Positions 7,617 through 17,305 of a stretch of 59,353 nt of DNA are shown here, one piece after another. Origin of the DNA: Streptomyces beihaiensis (GTDB lineage: Bacteria > Actinomycetota > Actinomycetes > Streptomycetales > Streptomycetaceae); NCBI RefSeq assembly GCF_026274175.1, contig NZ_JAPHNL010000200.1:1-59353 (forward strand), given 5' to 3'. Each line of letters begins with the position of its first letter. Position 1 is the first letter of the stretch. A program made the translations under genes and the position numbers. The notes under the pieces were generated by a model that worked only from the letters and a program-made list of their open reading frames with translations, was not told the DNA's origin and ran no database searches.

Positions 7617-9269
7617 TCAGTGGTGGCCGTGGCCGCTGGTGATCTCCTTGTACTCCTCGACGGTCGGCTTGGGGATCTGGTTGTTCTCCCCGTAGTAGCC
7701 CTTCGAGAGCCTGGCCCGCAGCTTCTGCGACCGCGTGGCCTTGCGCTCGACACCGTTCTCGTCGACCAGCGGGCCGATCTCGACCGGGGTGTACTGCTCG
7801 TGCGCGGTGAGCGTGTGCAGCGCCTCCTGGTCGAGCGGCTCGTGGACCTCGATGAACTCACCGTGCGGCAGGCGCTTGATGGTGCCGGACTCGCGCCCGT
7901 GCAGCACCTTGTCCTTGTCGCGGCGCTGGAGGCCGAGACAGATCCGCTTCGTGGCGATGAACACCAGGACCGGCACGACGAAGAAGCCGACGCGCACGAA
8001 CCAGGTGATCGCGTTGATCGACAGGTGGAAGTGCGTGGCCCACAGGTCGTTGCCGCCGCCGACGAGCAGAACGAAGTACCAGGAGATCCACGCGGCACCG
8101 AACGCGGTACGGGTCGGGGCGTTGCGCGGACGGTCCAGGATGTGGTGCTCGCGCTTGTCGCCGGTGACCCAGGACTCGATGAACGGGTACACCGCGATGG
8201 CGACCAGGACCAGCGGGAAGATGACCAGCGGGATGAACACGCCCAGGACGAGCGTATGGCCCGCGACGTTGATCTCCCAGCCCGGCATCGTACGGATCAG
8301 GCCCTCGGAGAAGCCCATGTACCAGTCGGGCTGAGCACCGGTCGACACCTGGTCGGGACGGTACGGACCCATGGCCCAGATCGGGTTGATCGAGGCGATG
8401 GCCGCGACGACCGCGATGACACCGAAGACCAGGAAGAAGAAGCCTCCGGCCTTGGCCATGTAGACCGGCAGCAGCGGCATGCCGACGACGTTGTTGTTCG
8501 TCTTGCCGGGGCCCGCGAACTGCGTGTGCTTGTGGTAGACGACCAGGATCAGGTGGCCGACCACGAGACCGAGCATGATGCCCGGCAGCAGCAGGACGTG
8601 GATCGAGTAGAAGCGGGCCACGAAGTCGCCGCCCGGGAACTGCCCGCCGAAGAGGAAGAACGACAGGTACGTGCCGACGACCGGCACGGACAGGATCGCG
8701 CCCTCCATGAAGCGGACACCAGTGCCGGAGAGCAGGTCGTCCGGGAGCGAGTAGCCGGTGAAGCCGGTGAACATGCCCAGGACGAACAGCAGGAAGCCGA
8801 ACAGCCAGTTGACCTCACGCGGCTTGCGGAACGCGCCGGTGAAGAACACGCGCATCATGTGCACGAACATGCCGGCGAGGAAGACCAGCGCCGCCCAGTG
8901 GTGGATCTGGCGGATCAGCAGGCCGCCGCGCACATCGAAGGAGATGTGCATCGTCGAGTTGAAGGCCTCCGACATCCGCTGTCCCTGGAGCGGGACATAC
9001 GGGCCGTGGTAGGTGACCTCGTTCATCGACGGGTGGAAGAACAGCGTCAGATACACACCCGTGAGGATGATGATGATGAAGCTGTAGAGGCAGACCTCGC
9101 CCAGCATGAAGGACCAGTGGTCCGGGAAGATCTTGCGCATGTTGGTCTTGGCGAGGGAGTAGATCCCCAGCCGACCGTCAGCCCAGTCGGCGATGCGCTC
9201 GCCGGCCGGGGCCGTCCCGCGGGAAGGCGCGTCGTTCGACACCTTCGTCGCATTGGTCGTAGTACTCAT
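7617..9269 (-). CDS. qcrB: Menaquinol-cytochrome c reductase cytochrome b subunit
   Basis: A 550-residue membrane subunit of the actinobacterial bc1-type complex that oxidises menaquinol and passes electrons toward cytochrome c. Heme-ligand histidines appear in the IHHWAALVFLAGMFVHMM helix and in the YSIHVLLLPGIMLGLVVGHL helix. The Qo-site region IWAMGPYRPD is present. Compared with proteobacterial cytochrome b it has a long soluble C-terminal extension ending HGHH, typical of actinobacteria. The start overlaps the qcrA stop by ATGA, so translation is coupled. It is the last gene of ctaE-qcrC-qcrA-qcrB. Confidence 0.96.
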   Translation of the reverse strand: MSTTTNATKVSNDAPSRGTAPAGERIADWADGRLGIYSLAKTNMRKIFPDHWSFMLGEVCLYSFIIIILTGVYLTLFFHPSMNEVTYHGPYVPLQGQRMSEAFNSTMHISFDVRGGLLIRQIHHWAALVFLAGMFVHMMRVFFTGAFRKPREVNWLFGFLLFVLGMFTGFTGYSLPDDLLSGTGVRFMEGAILSVPVVGTYLSFFLFGGQFPGGDFVARFYSIHVLLLPGIMLGLVVGHLILVVYHKHTQFAGPGKTNNNVVGMPLLPVYMAKAGGFFFLVFGVIAVVAAIASINPIWAMGPYRPDQVSTGAQPDWYMGFSEGLIRTMPGWEINVAGHTLVLGVFIPLVIFPLVLVAIAVYPFIESWVTGDKREHHILDRPRNAPTRTAFGAAWISWYFVLLVGGGNDLWATHFHLSINAITWFVRVGFFVVPVLVFIATKRICLGLQRRDKDKVLHGRESGTIKRLPHGEFIEVHEPLDQEALHTLTAHEQYTPVEIGPLVDENGVERKATRSQKLRARLSKGYYGENNQIPKPTVEEYKEITSGHGHH

Positions 9270-10333
9270 CCGCGCTCCCAGAAAGCAGGACCGACGGGCT
9301 CGTCGAAGTCACTCAGCGCCTCGAGGTAGCCCTCGGAGTTGACGCCGATGTGCAGCTGCGGCAGAGCGTGACCGGCCGGGCCGAAGATCACCCGCGCGCC
9401 GTCGGAGAGGTCGAAGGTGGACTGGTGGCAGGGGCACAGAACGTGGTGCGTCTGCTGCTCGTACAGGGAGATCGGGCAACCGACGTGGGTGCAGATCTTC
9501 GAGTACGCGACGATGCCCTCGTGCGACCACGCGAGTTCGCGCTTGTCCTTGATGTTTTCCGGCGCGATGCGGACCAGCATCAGGGCCGCCTTGGCCATGA
9601 CCGTCTGGAAGTCCTCGGCGTCCTCCGACAGGCCCTCGGGCTTGGCGAAGGTGAGCGAGCCGACCGCGATGTCCGAGGGACGCAGCGGCAGGTTCGTGTT
9701 CATGTTGACGAGCTTGAGGCCCTTCTTCCAGGCCGTGTGCCGCAGCTTGGTACCGGGCGCCGGGCCCAGACCGCCGAGCAGGAAGACGCCGGAGAGCGGC
9801 ACCAGGGCCAGCGCGCCGAACATCGTGTTGCGGATCAGCTTGCGGCGGCCGAGCTGCGACTCGCGCGCACCGTCCGCGAAGTCGGACAGGACCTGGGCCT
9901 TGGTCTCGGGCTCGGCCTCGATCGGGTGACGATCCTGCGCCACCTCGACGTCCGACATCAGGGTGCGGGCCCAGTGGACCGCGCCCGCGCCGATGCAGAA
10001 CAGCGCCACGCCCAGGGTCAGGCCCAGCGTGAAGTTCATCGCGCTGATGTGCCCGATCGGGAAGACGTAGATGCTCTTGTCGACGGGGATGGCGAGGTAC
10101 GCCGCGATGAAGCCGATCGTGGCGAGCATCGAGATCGTGAACAGCATGGCCACGACACGCTCGGACCGCTTGGCGGCCCGCTCGTCGATGTCCTGGATGC
10201 GGTGCTCGTGCTCGGGCAGCCCCGGGTCGGCGAAGGGGTTGTCGTGCTCACCCTTCACCGCGACCGCGCCGTGCGCTTCGTCGGTGGCCTGCTCTGCGGG
10301 CAGGTTCTCTTCTGGAATGTCTTGGCTACTCAT
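9266..10333 (-). CDS. qcrA: Rieske iron-sulfur subunit of menaquinol-cytochrome c reductase
   Basis: A 355-residue subunit. Three hydrophobic helices in the first half anchor it, which is the actinobacterial pattern rather than the single-helix Rieske of mitochondria. The C-terminal Rieske domain binds the 2Fe-2S cluster through CTHVGCP and CPCHQSTFDLSDG. I use the ATG at 10333, which overlaps the qcrC stop (ATGA), instead of an in-frame start 12 codons upstream inside qcrC. It works with QcrB and QcrC and, in actinobacteria, in a supercomplex with the aa3 oxidase encoded just upstream. Confidence 0.96.
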   Translation of the reverse strand: MSSQDIPEENLPAEQATDEAHGAVAVKGEHDNPFADPGLPEHEHRIQDIDERAAKRSERVVAMLFTISMLATIGFIAAYLAIPVDKSIYVFPIGHISAMNFTLGLTLGVALFCIGAGAVHWARTLMSDVEVAQDRHPIEAEPETKAQVLSDFADGARESQLGRRKLIRNTMFGALALVPLSGVFLLGGLGPAPGTKLRHTAWKKGLKLVNMNTNLPLRPSDIAVGSLTFAKPEGLSEDAEDFQTVMAKAALMLVRIAPENIKDKRELAWSHEGIVAYSKICTHVGCPISLYEQQTHHVLCPCHQSTFDLSDGARVIFGPAGHALPQLHIGVNSEGYLEALSDFDEPVGPAFWERG

Positions 10334-11139
10334 GACTTCTTGGCCTTTGCGGTCCGAGCGGCGACCCACACGGCGACGGCGACCAGCGCGCCGAGACCGA
10401 AGATCCAGGCGAACAGACCCTCGCTGACCGGGCCGAGCCCGCCGAGCTTCAGGCCGCCGGGGCTCTCGGTCTTGTCGCCGTTGACCGTCTTCAGGTACGC
10501 GACGATGTCCTTCTTGTTCTGCTTGGTCATCGTCGTGTCGGGGAACGACGGCATGTTCTGCGGGCCGGTCTGCATGGCCTCGTAGATGTGCTTGGGCGAG
10601 ACCTCGCCGAGGTTCGGCGCGAACTTGCCGTGCGTCAGGGCGCCGCCCTCACCGGTGAAGTTGTGGCACTGGGCGCAGTTGGTGCGGAACAGCTCGCCAC
10701 CCTTGGCGATGTTCGCGCCGTCCGGGCTGTAGTCCTTCTTCGTCGGCGCGACCGGACCGGCACCCAGCGAGGCGATGTACGCCGCGAGCTGGTCGATCTC
10801 GGCCTGCGAGTAGATGGCCCGCTTGCGCGGCATCTGAGCGCCCTGCTGCTGGGCCGGCATACGGCCGGTGCCCACCTGGAAGTCGACGGCGGCGGAGCCG
10901 ACGCCCACCAGGCTGGGGCCGTCGGTGGTGCCCTGACCGCCGGTTCCGTGGCAGCTGGCGCAGCCGACGGAGTAGAGCTTCTTGCCCTCGGTGATGGCAA
11001 GGGACTGGGCGGTGTCGTCGGCCTGCGCCTTGCTCGCGGGCGCGAACGCGGCGTACAGCCCCCCGGTGGCCGCCAGCGCGAGGAGTAGGACGACGACCGC
11101 CGCCAGCGGATGGCGTCGTCGTGCGGAGAGCTTTTTCAC
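10330..11139 (-). CDS. qcrC: Diheme cytochrome c subunit of menaquinol-cytochrome c reductase
   Basis: A 269-residue membrane-anchored cytochrome with two CxxCH heme sites, CASCHG near residue 60 and CAQCHN near residue 160. The N-terminal hydrophobic segment (AAVVVLLLALAATGG) acts as signal or anchor and a second helix lies near the C-terminus before a Lys-rich tail. In actinobacteria this diheme protein replaces soluble cytochrome c and hands electrons straight to CuA of the oxidase. The RBS region is weak but the ATG at 11139 gives a good export signal. It overlaps qcrA by 4 nt. Confidence 0.96.
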   Translation of the reverse strand: MKKLSARRRHPLAAVVVLLLALAATGGLYAAFAPASKAQADDTAQSLAITEGKKLYSVGCASCHGTGGQGTTDGPSLVGVGSAAVDFQVGTGRMPAQQQGAQMPRKRAIYSQAEIDQLAAYIASLGAGPVAPTKKDYSPDGANIAKGGELFRTNCAQCHNFTGEGGALTHGKFAPNLGEVSPKHIYEAMQTGPQNMPSFPDTTMTKQNKKDIVAYLKTVNGDKTESPGGLKLGGLGPVSEGLFAWIFGLGALVAVAVWVAARTAKAKKS

Positions 11140-11220
11140 GGATTACCCCGGTGTCAGGATCTTCTGCGTCGGTGCTTCTGGAATGTGTCGGGTCGTGCGC
11201 CCGATGCTGCGGTCTTCGAA

Positions 11221-11841
11221 CTACTTGATCAGGTAGATCGTGGCGAAGAGGCCGATCCACACGACGTCGACGAAGTGCCAGTAGTAGGACACGACGATGG
11301 CGGCGGTCGCCTGGTGGTGGGTGAACCTCTTGGCCGCGTACGTCCTGCCCAGGACGAACAGGAAGGCGATGAGGCCACCTGTCACGTGCATGCCGTGGAA
11401 GCCGGTGGTCAGGTAGAAGACCGATCCGTACGGGTCGGAGGAGAGCGAGAGCCCGTCCTTCTTGACCAGATCGGTGTACTCGAAGATCTGACCGCCGATG
11501 AAGATCGCACCCATGACGAACGTGACGATGAACCACGCCCGGAGCTTCTTCACGTCACCGCGCTCGGCGGCGAACACACCCATCTGGCAGGTGAGTGAGG
11601 AGAGCACCAGGATCGTGGTGTTGGTCGCGGAGAACGGAATGTTGAGATGGCCTGCCATCTCCTTCCAGTGATCCGGACCTGTCACCGATCGCAGGGTGAA
11701 GTACATCGCGAAGAGGGCCGCGAAGAACATCAGCTCGGAACTCAGCCAGATGATGGTTCCGACGCTGGTGAGGTTCGGCCGGTTGACCGACGGGTGCGCG
11801 TGCCCGGTTTCTACTGTCGTTGCTGTCGCCACGACCGACAT
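11221..11841 (-). CDS. ctaE: Cytochrome c oxidase subunit III
   Basis: A 206-residue subunit with about five transmembrane helices, matching the short actinobacterial form. Family features include [19 protein letters not shown] with the conserved Glu, and FHGMHVTGG near the C-terminus. It opens the ctaE-qcrC-qcrA-qcrB operon, 81 bp ahead of qcrC, a linkage that reflects the bc1-aa3 supercomplex. The start codon at 11841 lies inside a perfect inverted repeat and the purine-rich GAGGGCGAG is about 16 nt upstream, so initiation may be weak or regulated; a GTG four codons downstream is an alternative. Confidence 0.95.
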   Translation of the reverse strand: MSVVATATTVETGHAHPSVNRPNLTSVGTIIWLSSELMFFAALFAMYFTLRSVTGPDHWKEMAGHLNIPFSATNTTILVLSSLTCQMGVFAAERGDVKKLRAWFIVTFVMGAIFIGGQIFEYTDLVKKDGLSLSSDPYGSVFYLTTGFHGMHVTGGLIAFLFVLGRTYAAKRFTHHQATAAIVVSYYWHFVDVVWIGLFATIYLIK

Positions 11842-11852
11842 TATGTCGGTCG
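11832..11852. promoter_or_regulatory. Perfect 9-bp inverted repeat spanning the ctaE start codon
   Basis: Arms CGACCGACA and TGTCGGTCG with a 3-nt centre surround the ctaE ATG. It could hide the start codon in an mRNA hairpin or be a dyad operator. Nothing else in the window repeats it. Confidence 0.55.
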
Positions 11853-12038
11853 CTTATCTCGCCCTCACTCCGGGGGGTGCCGTTCGGAGTGTCAGGGGGG
11901 TCTGTCCAGCCCATATGGCCCATCACGCGCCCGCGCGAACCGGTGTTGACGGCGTGTCGGGAGGAGTAGGCTCCCCGGCACACTGCTTGACGCAGCGACG
12001 CCGAACGACGCCAACGACGCCGATGTCTCGGAGGAACG

Positions 12039-12440
12039 ATGCCCTCGACCGCGACGGTTCTGGTCTACAGCGACGACTCGAACACCCGTGAGCAGGTCCG
12101 CCTGGCGACCGGCCGCAGGCCCGCGTCGGACGTCCCCGAGGTCCGGTTCGTCGAGTGCGCCACCCCTCAAGCCGTGCTCAAGGAGCTGGACAGGGGCGGT
12201 ATCGACGTCTGCGTCCTGGACGGCGAGGCGGTGCCGGAGGGCGGCATGGGGGTGTGCCGCCAGATCAAGGACGAGATCTTCCGCTGCCCGCCGGTGCTGC
12301 TGCTCATGGGCCGCCCGCAGGACGCCTGGCTGGCCACCTGGAGCCGCGCCGAGGCCGCGGTGACGCTGCCGATCGACCCGGCCGAGTTCGCCGACGCGCT
12401 GGCCGCCCTGCTGCGCTCACAGCTCTCCGTGGACGCCTGA
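12039..12440 (+). CDS. Degenerate response-regulator receiver protein
   Basis: A 133-residue single-domain protein with the receiver fold. The acidic pair is in LVYSDDSNTREQ and the phospho-acceptor position in DVCVLDGEAVPEGG, but the lysine that should close the active site is replaced in AAVTLPIDPAEF. It probably cannot be switched by phosphorylation in the normal way. The start follows CGGAGGAACG. It is divergent from ctaE and lies between the two halves of the respiratory cluster, a position that suggests, without proof, a role linked to oxidase expression or assembly. Confidence 0.8.
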   Translation: MPSTATVLVYSDDSNTREQVRLATGRRPASDVPEVRFVECATPQAVLKELDRGGIDVCVLDGEAVPEGGMGVCRQIKDEIFRCPPVLLLMGRPQDAWLATWSRAEAAVTLPIDPAEFADALAALLRSQLSVDA

Positions 12441-12457
12441 GAGGCCCGCCCGGCACG

Positions 12458-12490
12458 CGGCTCCCGTACGCCGGGCGCGTACGGGAGCCG
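12458..12490. terminator. Convergent hairpin terminator
   Basis: A perfect 14-bp stem (CGGCTCCCGTACGC / GCGTACGGGAGCCG) with loop CGGGC lies between the receiver gene and the L,D-transpeptidase gene, which point at each other. The right arm is repeated directly downstream (from about 12494), so an alternative pairing is possible. Confidence 0.82.
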
Positions 12491-12529
12491 GGTGCGTACG
12501 GGAGCCGGGTGCGGCGCTCCCGGCGGGGT

Positions 12530-13783
12530 TCAGACCTCGGGGGCCAGACGGGCGCGCAGGGCCGGGTCCGGCGTCTTGGCGTCGGCCAGGGCGCTGCCGG
12601 CCGACCACTTCTTCCAGCCGAGGTTCCAGTCGCCGAACCCGTTGCCGAACGGGTCCATCTCCTCGCCGTTGCTGTTGACGACCTTGACGATGTCGCCCTC
12701 GCGGACGGTGTCGAAGAACCAGGAGGCGTTGTCGGTGCTCATGCCGACACAGCCGTGGCTGACGTTGGCGTACCCCTGCTCGCCGGTCGACCAGGGCGCC
12801 GCGTGCACGTACTCGCCGCTCCAGGTGACGCGGGCCGCGTAGTACACCGGCAGGTCGTACGAGTCGGACGAGCCGGCGGCGATGCCGATACTGCTGCTCT
12901 TCATCCTCACGTAGTACTGCTTGCCCAGGATCACCTTGATGCCGTTACGGGTCTCGTAGCCCGGTTTGCCGGTGGTGACCGGGATCTCGTTGATCTCCTT
13001 GCCGTTGCGGTAGACGGTCATCTGGTGCGCGCCGGCGTCGGTGACCGCGACGATCCGGTCACCGGTGGAGATGGTCAGCGGCTTGGCGGCGGCCCCCCAG
13101 AGGCGGTCGCCGACCTTGATGCCCTCCAGGTTGCTGTGCACGGTGATCGTGGCGTGTGCGGGCCAGTACTCCTTGGGGCGGTAGTGCAGCGTCTTGCTGT
13201 CCACCCAGTACCAGGAGCCGCCGTCCGCGGCGGGCTGGGACCGCACCTTCAGGGCGCGCTCGACGACGGCCCGCTGCTTCTTGTCCTTGATCGGCTTGTT
13301 GAGCTTGGCGGTGATGGGCTCGCCGACGCCGTACGTGCCGTGCTTGGGGCCGAAGGTGACCTTGAGGAGTTTCTCCTTGCCCGCCTTGCCCGTGTCGAAG
13401 TCGAGGGTCTTGCGGCCGGGCGCCCCGTCCTCGTCCTCCGTGCTCACCCGGACCGTGTAATGGGTCTGTGCGGCGAGCGGGACAGTGCTGTGCCACCGGC
13501 GGCCGTCGGCGGAGAGTTCGCCCGCCACGTAGCGGCCTATCGCGTCGGTGGCGGTCACGTCGGTGATCCGCGCCTCGTCACCCTTTGTAGTGATTTCCAG
13601 AGGTGTGTCGGGGTCGGCCTTGGTGCTGCCCTTGGGACCGTTGAAGGAGATCTGGCTCGCCGCGTCGTACGGCTTGGCGGAGAGCGGATGGCCGGAGCTG
13701 CCGCAGGCCGTGGCGCTCGCACCGAGTGCGGCCACCAGCACGGTGCAGCCAAGGACCGTACGGATTCGCGGTGAGTGGTTCAT
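12530..13783 (-). CDS. Lipoprotein L,D-transpeptidase
   Basis: A 417-residue exported enzyme that forms 3-3 crosslinks in peptidoglycan. The N-terminus is a lipoprotein signal ending in the lipobox GASATAC with Cys about residue 27. Two Ig-like domains follow, and the C-terminal YkuD domain carries the catalytic HGCVGMS motif with the upstream histidine in EYVHAAPWS. This layout matches the mycobacterial LdtMt2 type. The ATG at 13783 has no ribosome site; TACGGT (13790-13795) ends 6 nt before it, so the mRNA may be leaderless. The gene sits between the two cytochrome oxidase blocks. Confidence 0.93.
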   Translation of the reverse strand: MNHSPRIRTVLGCTVLVAALGASATACGSSGHPLSAKPYDAASQISFNGPKGSTKADPDTPLEITTKGDEARITDVTATDAIGRYVAGELSADGRRWHSTVPLAAQTHYTVRVSTEDEDGAPGRKTLDFDTGKAGKEKLLKVTFGPKHGTYGVGEPITAKLNKPIKDKKQRAVVERALKVRSQPAADGGSWYWVDSKTLHYRPKEYWPAHATITVHSNLEGIKVGDRLWGAAAKPLTISTGDRIVAVTDAGAHQMTVYRNGKEINEIPVTTGKPGYETRNGIKVILGKQYYVRMKSSSIGIAAGSSDSYDLPVYYAARVTWSGEYVHAAPWSTGEQGYANVSHGCVGMSTDNASWFFDTVREGDIVKVVNSNGEEMDPFGNGFGDWNLGWKKWSAGSALADAKTPDPALRARLAPEV

Positions 13784-13857
13784 GGACTCACCGTAAGAAG
13801 CATCGCGCGGCGTGGCGCGGTGAGTGGGCCGCACGGGCTACAGGGAACTGCGCCGGA

Positions 13858-13909
13858 CACGCCGAAGGGCCCGGGCACTCCTGACGGAGCGTCCGGGCCC
13901 TTCGGCGTG
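13858..13909 (-). terminator. Terminator of the ctaC-ctaD-ctaF operon
   Basis: A perfect 17-bp stem (CACGCCGAAGGGCCCGG with its complement, arms 13858-13874 and 13893-13909) and an 18-nt loop, 24 bp past the ctaF stop. Confidence 0.9.
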
Positions 13910-13932
13910 CGGCAGTTCAGAACCTTCGGAAC

Positions 13933-14331
13933 CTACTGGGTCCGGTTCTCACCGCGGTAGTACTCGAAGACCCAGCCCCACAGGGCCACCAGGATGATGG
14001 GCGCCGAGAAGTACAGCAGCCACCAGCCCATCGCGACGGCCAGGAAGGCCAGCGCGCCACCGACGCCCAGGGCGAGCGGCTGCCAGGAGTGCGGGCTGAA
14101 GAAGCCCACCTCACCGGCGTCGTCCGCGACGTCGGCCTCCTTGTCGTCCATGGCGCCCGCGTCGACTCGCCGGGCCGTGAAGGCCAGGTAGTAGCCGATC
14201 ATGACGCACAGGCCGAAGGCCAGGAAGAGCGCCGTGGTACCGGCCGGCTCCTTCGACCATGCGCCGTAGACGGCGGCCATGATCAGGATGAAGAGGCTCA
14301 GCCAGATGAACATCTTGCCTTGGACCTTCAC
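13933..14331 (-). CDS. ctaF: Cytochrome c oxidase subunit IV, actinobacterial type
   Basis: A 132-residue membrane protein with four helices in two pairs, the first pair containing [17 protein letters not shown] and the second [16 protein letters not shown] and [15 protein letters not shown]. It is the small subunit found only in actinobacterial aa3 oxidases. It overlaps the ctaD stop by 4 nt (start at 14331, ctaD stop at 14328), so it is coupled to ctaD. No catalytic groups are expected; it stabilises the core. Confidence 0.94.
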   Translation of the reverse strand: MKVQGKMFIWLSLFILIMAAVYGAWSKEPAGTTALFLAFGLCVMIGYYLAFTARRVDAGAMDDKEADVADDAGEVGFFSPHSWQPLALGVGGALAFLAVAMGWWLLYFSAPIILVALWGWVFEYYRGENRTQ

Positions 14332-16076
14332 TTGCCGGCCTCCTTGCCACCAGCGAGAGCCTTGTCACCGTGGCCGGAGTGACCCAACTGCTCAAGGGCC
14401 ACGATCTCCGGGTGGTGCAGGTCGAACGCCGGGGATTCGGAGCGGATCCGCGGCAGGGTGAGGAAGTTGTGGCGCGGCGGCGGGCAGGACGTCGCCCACT
14501 CGAGCGAACGGCCGTAGCCCCACGGGTCGTCGACCTCGACCTTCTTGCCGTACTTGGCGGTCTTCCAGACGTTGTAGAGGAACGGCAGGATCGACAGGCC
14601 GAGCAGGAACGAGGAGATCGACGAGATCGTGTTCAGCGTGGTGAAGCCGTCGGCGGCCAGGTAGTCCGCGTAGCGGCGCGGCATGCCCTCGACACCCAGC
14701 CAGTGCTGGACGAGGAACGTGCCGTGGAAGCCGACGAACAGCGTCCAGAAGGTGATCTTGCCGAGGCGCTCGTCGAGCATCTTGCCGGTGAACTTCGGCC
14801 ACCAGAAGTGGAATCCGGAGAACATGGCGAAGACGACCGTACCGAACACCACGTAGTGGAAGTGGGCCACCACGAAGTACGAGTCCGACACGTGGAAGTC
14901 GAGCGGCGGGGCCGCCAGGATGACACCGGTCAGACCACCGAAGGTGAAGGTGATCAGGAAGCCGATCGCCCAGAGCATCGGTGTCTCGAAGGACAGCGAG
15001 CCCTTCCACATCGTTCCGATCCAGTTGAAGAACTTCACGCCGGTCGGTACGGCGATGAGGAACGTCATGAAGGAGAAGAACGGGAGCAGCACGCCGCCGG
15101 TGACGTACATGTGGTGCGCCCACACGGTCACGGACAGACCGGCGATCGCGATGGTCGCGCCGATGAGGCCGGAGTAGCCGAACATCGGCTTGCGCGAGAA
15201 CACCGGGATCACTTCGGAGATGATTCCGAAGAACGGTAGAGCGATGATGTACACCTCTGGATGGCCGAAGAACCAGAAGAGGTGTTGCCAGAGCAAGGCT
15301 CCGCCGTTGGTCGCGTCGAAGACATGGGCACCGAACTTGCGGTCCGCCTCCAGGGCGAACAGCGCGGCGGCCAGGACCGGGAAGGCCAGCAGGACCAGGA
15401 CACCGGTCAGCAGGACGTTCCAGACGAAGATCGGCATACGGAACATCGTCATGCCCGGAGCGCGCATGCAGATGATCGTGGTGATGAAGTTGACCGAGCC
15501 GAGGATCGTACCGAAACCGGAGAGGGCCAGACCCATGATCCACATGTCGGCGCCGACACCCGGCGAGCGGACCGCGTCCGACAGCGGGGAGTAGGCGAAC
15601 CAGCCGAAGTCGGCCGCGCCCTGCGGGGTGAGGAAGCCACCGACGGCGATCAGCGAGCCGAACAGGTACAGCCAGTAGGCGAACATGTTCAGCCGCGGGA
15701 ACGCCACGTCAGGGGCGCCGATCTGCAGCGGCATGATCCAGTTCGTGAAGCCCGCGAACAGCGGCGTCGCGAACATCAGCAGCATGATCGTGCCGTGCAT
15801 CGTGAACGCCTGGTTGAACTGCTCGCTCGACATGATCTGCAGGCCGGGCCGGGCGAGTTCGGCGCGCATGAAGAGCGCCATGACGCCGCCGACGCAGAAG
15901 AACGCGAACGACGTGACCAGGTACAACGTGCCGATCGTCTTGTGGTCGGTCGTCGTCAGCCACTTGATCGCGGCGCTGCCCGGACGCTTGGGCCGTACCG
16001 GCAGCTCGTTCTCGTACGCCTCTTCTGGCGAGGCGCCTGCTGCCGCGGCACCCTGAGGTTCGTTGAGGATGCTCAC
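14328..16076 (-). CDS. ctaD: Cytochrome c oxidase subunit I
   Basis: A 582-residue, twelve-helix catalytic subunit holding heme a and the heme a3-CuB centre. The CuB region is seen in [14 protein letters not shown], where His and Tyr are the crosslinked pair, and in [10 protein letters not shown]. The proton channel segment and heme ligands in [11 protein letters not shown] are intact. The GTG at 16076 overlaps the ctaC stop (GTGA); the longer frame to 16250 lies inside ctaC and is rejected. It ends coupled to ctaF. Confidence 0.97.
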   Translation of the reverse strand: MSILNEPQGAAAAGASPEEAYENELPVRPKRPGSAAIKWLTTTDHKTIGTLYLVTSFAFFCVGGVMALFMRAELARPGLQIMSSEQFNQAFTMHGTIMLLMFATPLFAGFTNWIMPLQIGAPDVAFPRLNMFAYWLYLFGSLIAVGGFLTPQGAADFGWFAYSPLSDAVRSPGVGADMWIMGLALSGFGTILGSVNFITTIICMRAPGMTMFRMPIFVWNVLLTGVLVLLAFPVLAAALFALEADRKFGAHVFDATNGGALLWQHLFWFFGHPEVYIIALPFFGIISEVIPVFSRKPMFGYSGLIGATIAIAGLSVTVWAHHMYVTGGVLLPFFSFMTFLIAVPTGVKFFNWIGTMWKGSLSFETPMLWAIGFLITFTFGGLTGVILAAPPLDFHVSDSYFVVAHFHYVVFGTVVFAMFSGFHFWWPKFTGKMLDERLGKITFWTLFVGFHGTFLVQHWLGVEGMPRRYADYLAADGFTTLNTISSISSFLLGLSILPFLYNVWKTAKYGKKVEVDDPWGYGRSLEWATSCPPPRHNFLTLPRIRSESPAFDLHHPEIVALEQLGHSGHGDKALAGGKEAGK

Positions 16077-17032
16077 GTTGTCTTCGTCTCCCGGTTCGCT
16101 TCGTGCCCCGTCTGCGCGATGCCGGACGGGATGTAACCGGTCTGCCCCTTCTTGGCGAGGTCCTTGAGGTGCTGCTCGTAACGCTGCGGGGAGACGACCT
16201 TCACGTTGAACAGCATGCGCGAGTGGTCGACGCCGCAGAGCTCGGCGCACTTTCCGAGGAAGGTGCCCTCCTTGTTGGGGGTCACCTCGAAGGCATTGGC
16301 GTGGCCCGGGACGACGTCCATCTTCTCCAGGAACGGCACCACCCAGAAGTCGTGGATGACGTCGCGCGAGGTCAGGACGAAGCGGACCTTCTCACCCTTG
16401 GGGAGCCAGAGGGTCGGGCCGGGGTTGTGGGTCTGCGGGTTCTTCGTGGCCGGCGTGCCGACCGTGTAGACACCGCCGGCGTTGGCCGGGAAGTCCTTCT
16501 TGAAGCGCTCGGGGATGGTCGAGAGCTCCTTGGCGGTCTTCGCGTCACCCTTGACGCCCGGCACGTTCTCCACGTAGTTGAAGCCCCAGCTCCACTGGAA
16601 GGCCACGACGTTGATGGTGTGCGCGGGCTTGTCGTTCAGCTTGAGCAGCTTCGACTCGTCGCGAGCGGTGAAGTAGAAGAGAACCGAGACCACGATGAGC
16701 GGAACCACCGTGTACAGGGCCTCGAGCGGCATGTTGTACCGGGTCTGGGTGGGGACCTCGATCTTGGTGCGGCTGCGCCGGTGGAAGATGACACTCCACA
16801 GGATCAGCCCCCAGACAAGCACGCCCGTGGCGAGCGCTGCCGCCCACGAGCCCTGCCAGAGGGAGAGGATCCGCGGACCCTCCTCCGTGACCGGAGTGGG
16901 CATACCAAGACGAGGGAAGTCCTTGTATGTGCAACCGGTAGCGGTTACCAGGATCAGGCCCGCAGTCAGCACCTGCGGCAGCTTCCGCCGCATCGGGCGC
17001 CGCGACGAGCGGTCGGAGCCGTTGGGACTCAC
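16073..17032 (-). CDS. ctaC: Cytochrome c oxidase subunit II
   Basis: A 319-residue subunit that receives electrons from the QcrC heme at its CuA site. The signal is of lipoprotein type, with LVTATGC placing the lipidated Cys near residue 34. Two transmembrane helices follow and the C-terminal cupredoxin domain has the CuA ligands in [12 protein letters not shown] and an upstream His in DVIHDFWVV. The GTG start at 17032 follows GGGAAGG. It is the first gene of ctaC-ctaD-ctaF. Confidence 0.96.
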   Translation of the reverse strand: MSPNGSDRSSRRPMRRKLPQVLTAGLILVTATGCTYKDFPRLGMPTPVTEEGPRILSLWQGSWAAALATGVLVWGLILWSVIFHRRSRTKIEVPTQTRYNMPLEALYTVVPLIVVSVLFYFTARDESKLLKLNDKPAHTINVVAFQWSWGFNYVENVPGVKGDAKTAKELSTIPERFKKDFPANAGGVYTVGTPATKNPQTHNPGPTLWLPKGEKVRFVLTSRDVIHDFWVVPFLEKMDVVPGHANAFEVTPNKEGTFLGKCAELCGVDHSRMLFNVKVVSPQRYEQHLKDLAKKGQTGYIPSGIAQTGHEANRETKTT

Positions 17033-17305
17033 GTAGCGCCTTCCCGAGAGTCTCGCCCGCGCTGGTTGGCTACGGCCGTCTCGCTGGTCGCTCGCCGCCC
17101 TTGCACACGGGCAGGGGTTTGGATGTTTATGCGGACCAAACCCTACTGGACGCTATTTAGGGTCGCGCGGGGAGGGTGCCTAACGCGCCGCGGGTCACTC
17201 CGAAGGGTGGGACGAGCGTGTCTTTTCGGGTTTCTGACGGGGGGTCGGGGGCGGGGTGCCGCGCCCCGCCGCACCTGATCGCCGCGGGGGCTCTAGCGTT
17301 ACGGC

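Noticed and set aside
6249-9329. 1026-codon plus-strand ORF across trpD and qcrB
   Set aside because: It runs antisense through two well-identified genes and a terminator, with Ser/Arg-rich composition typical of shadow frames.
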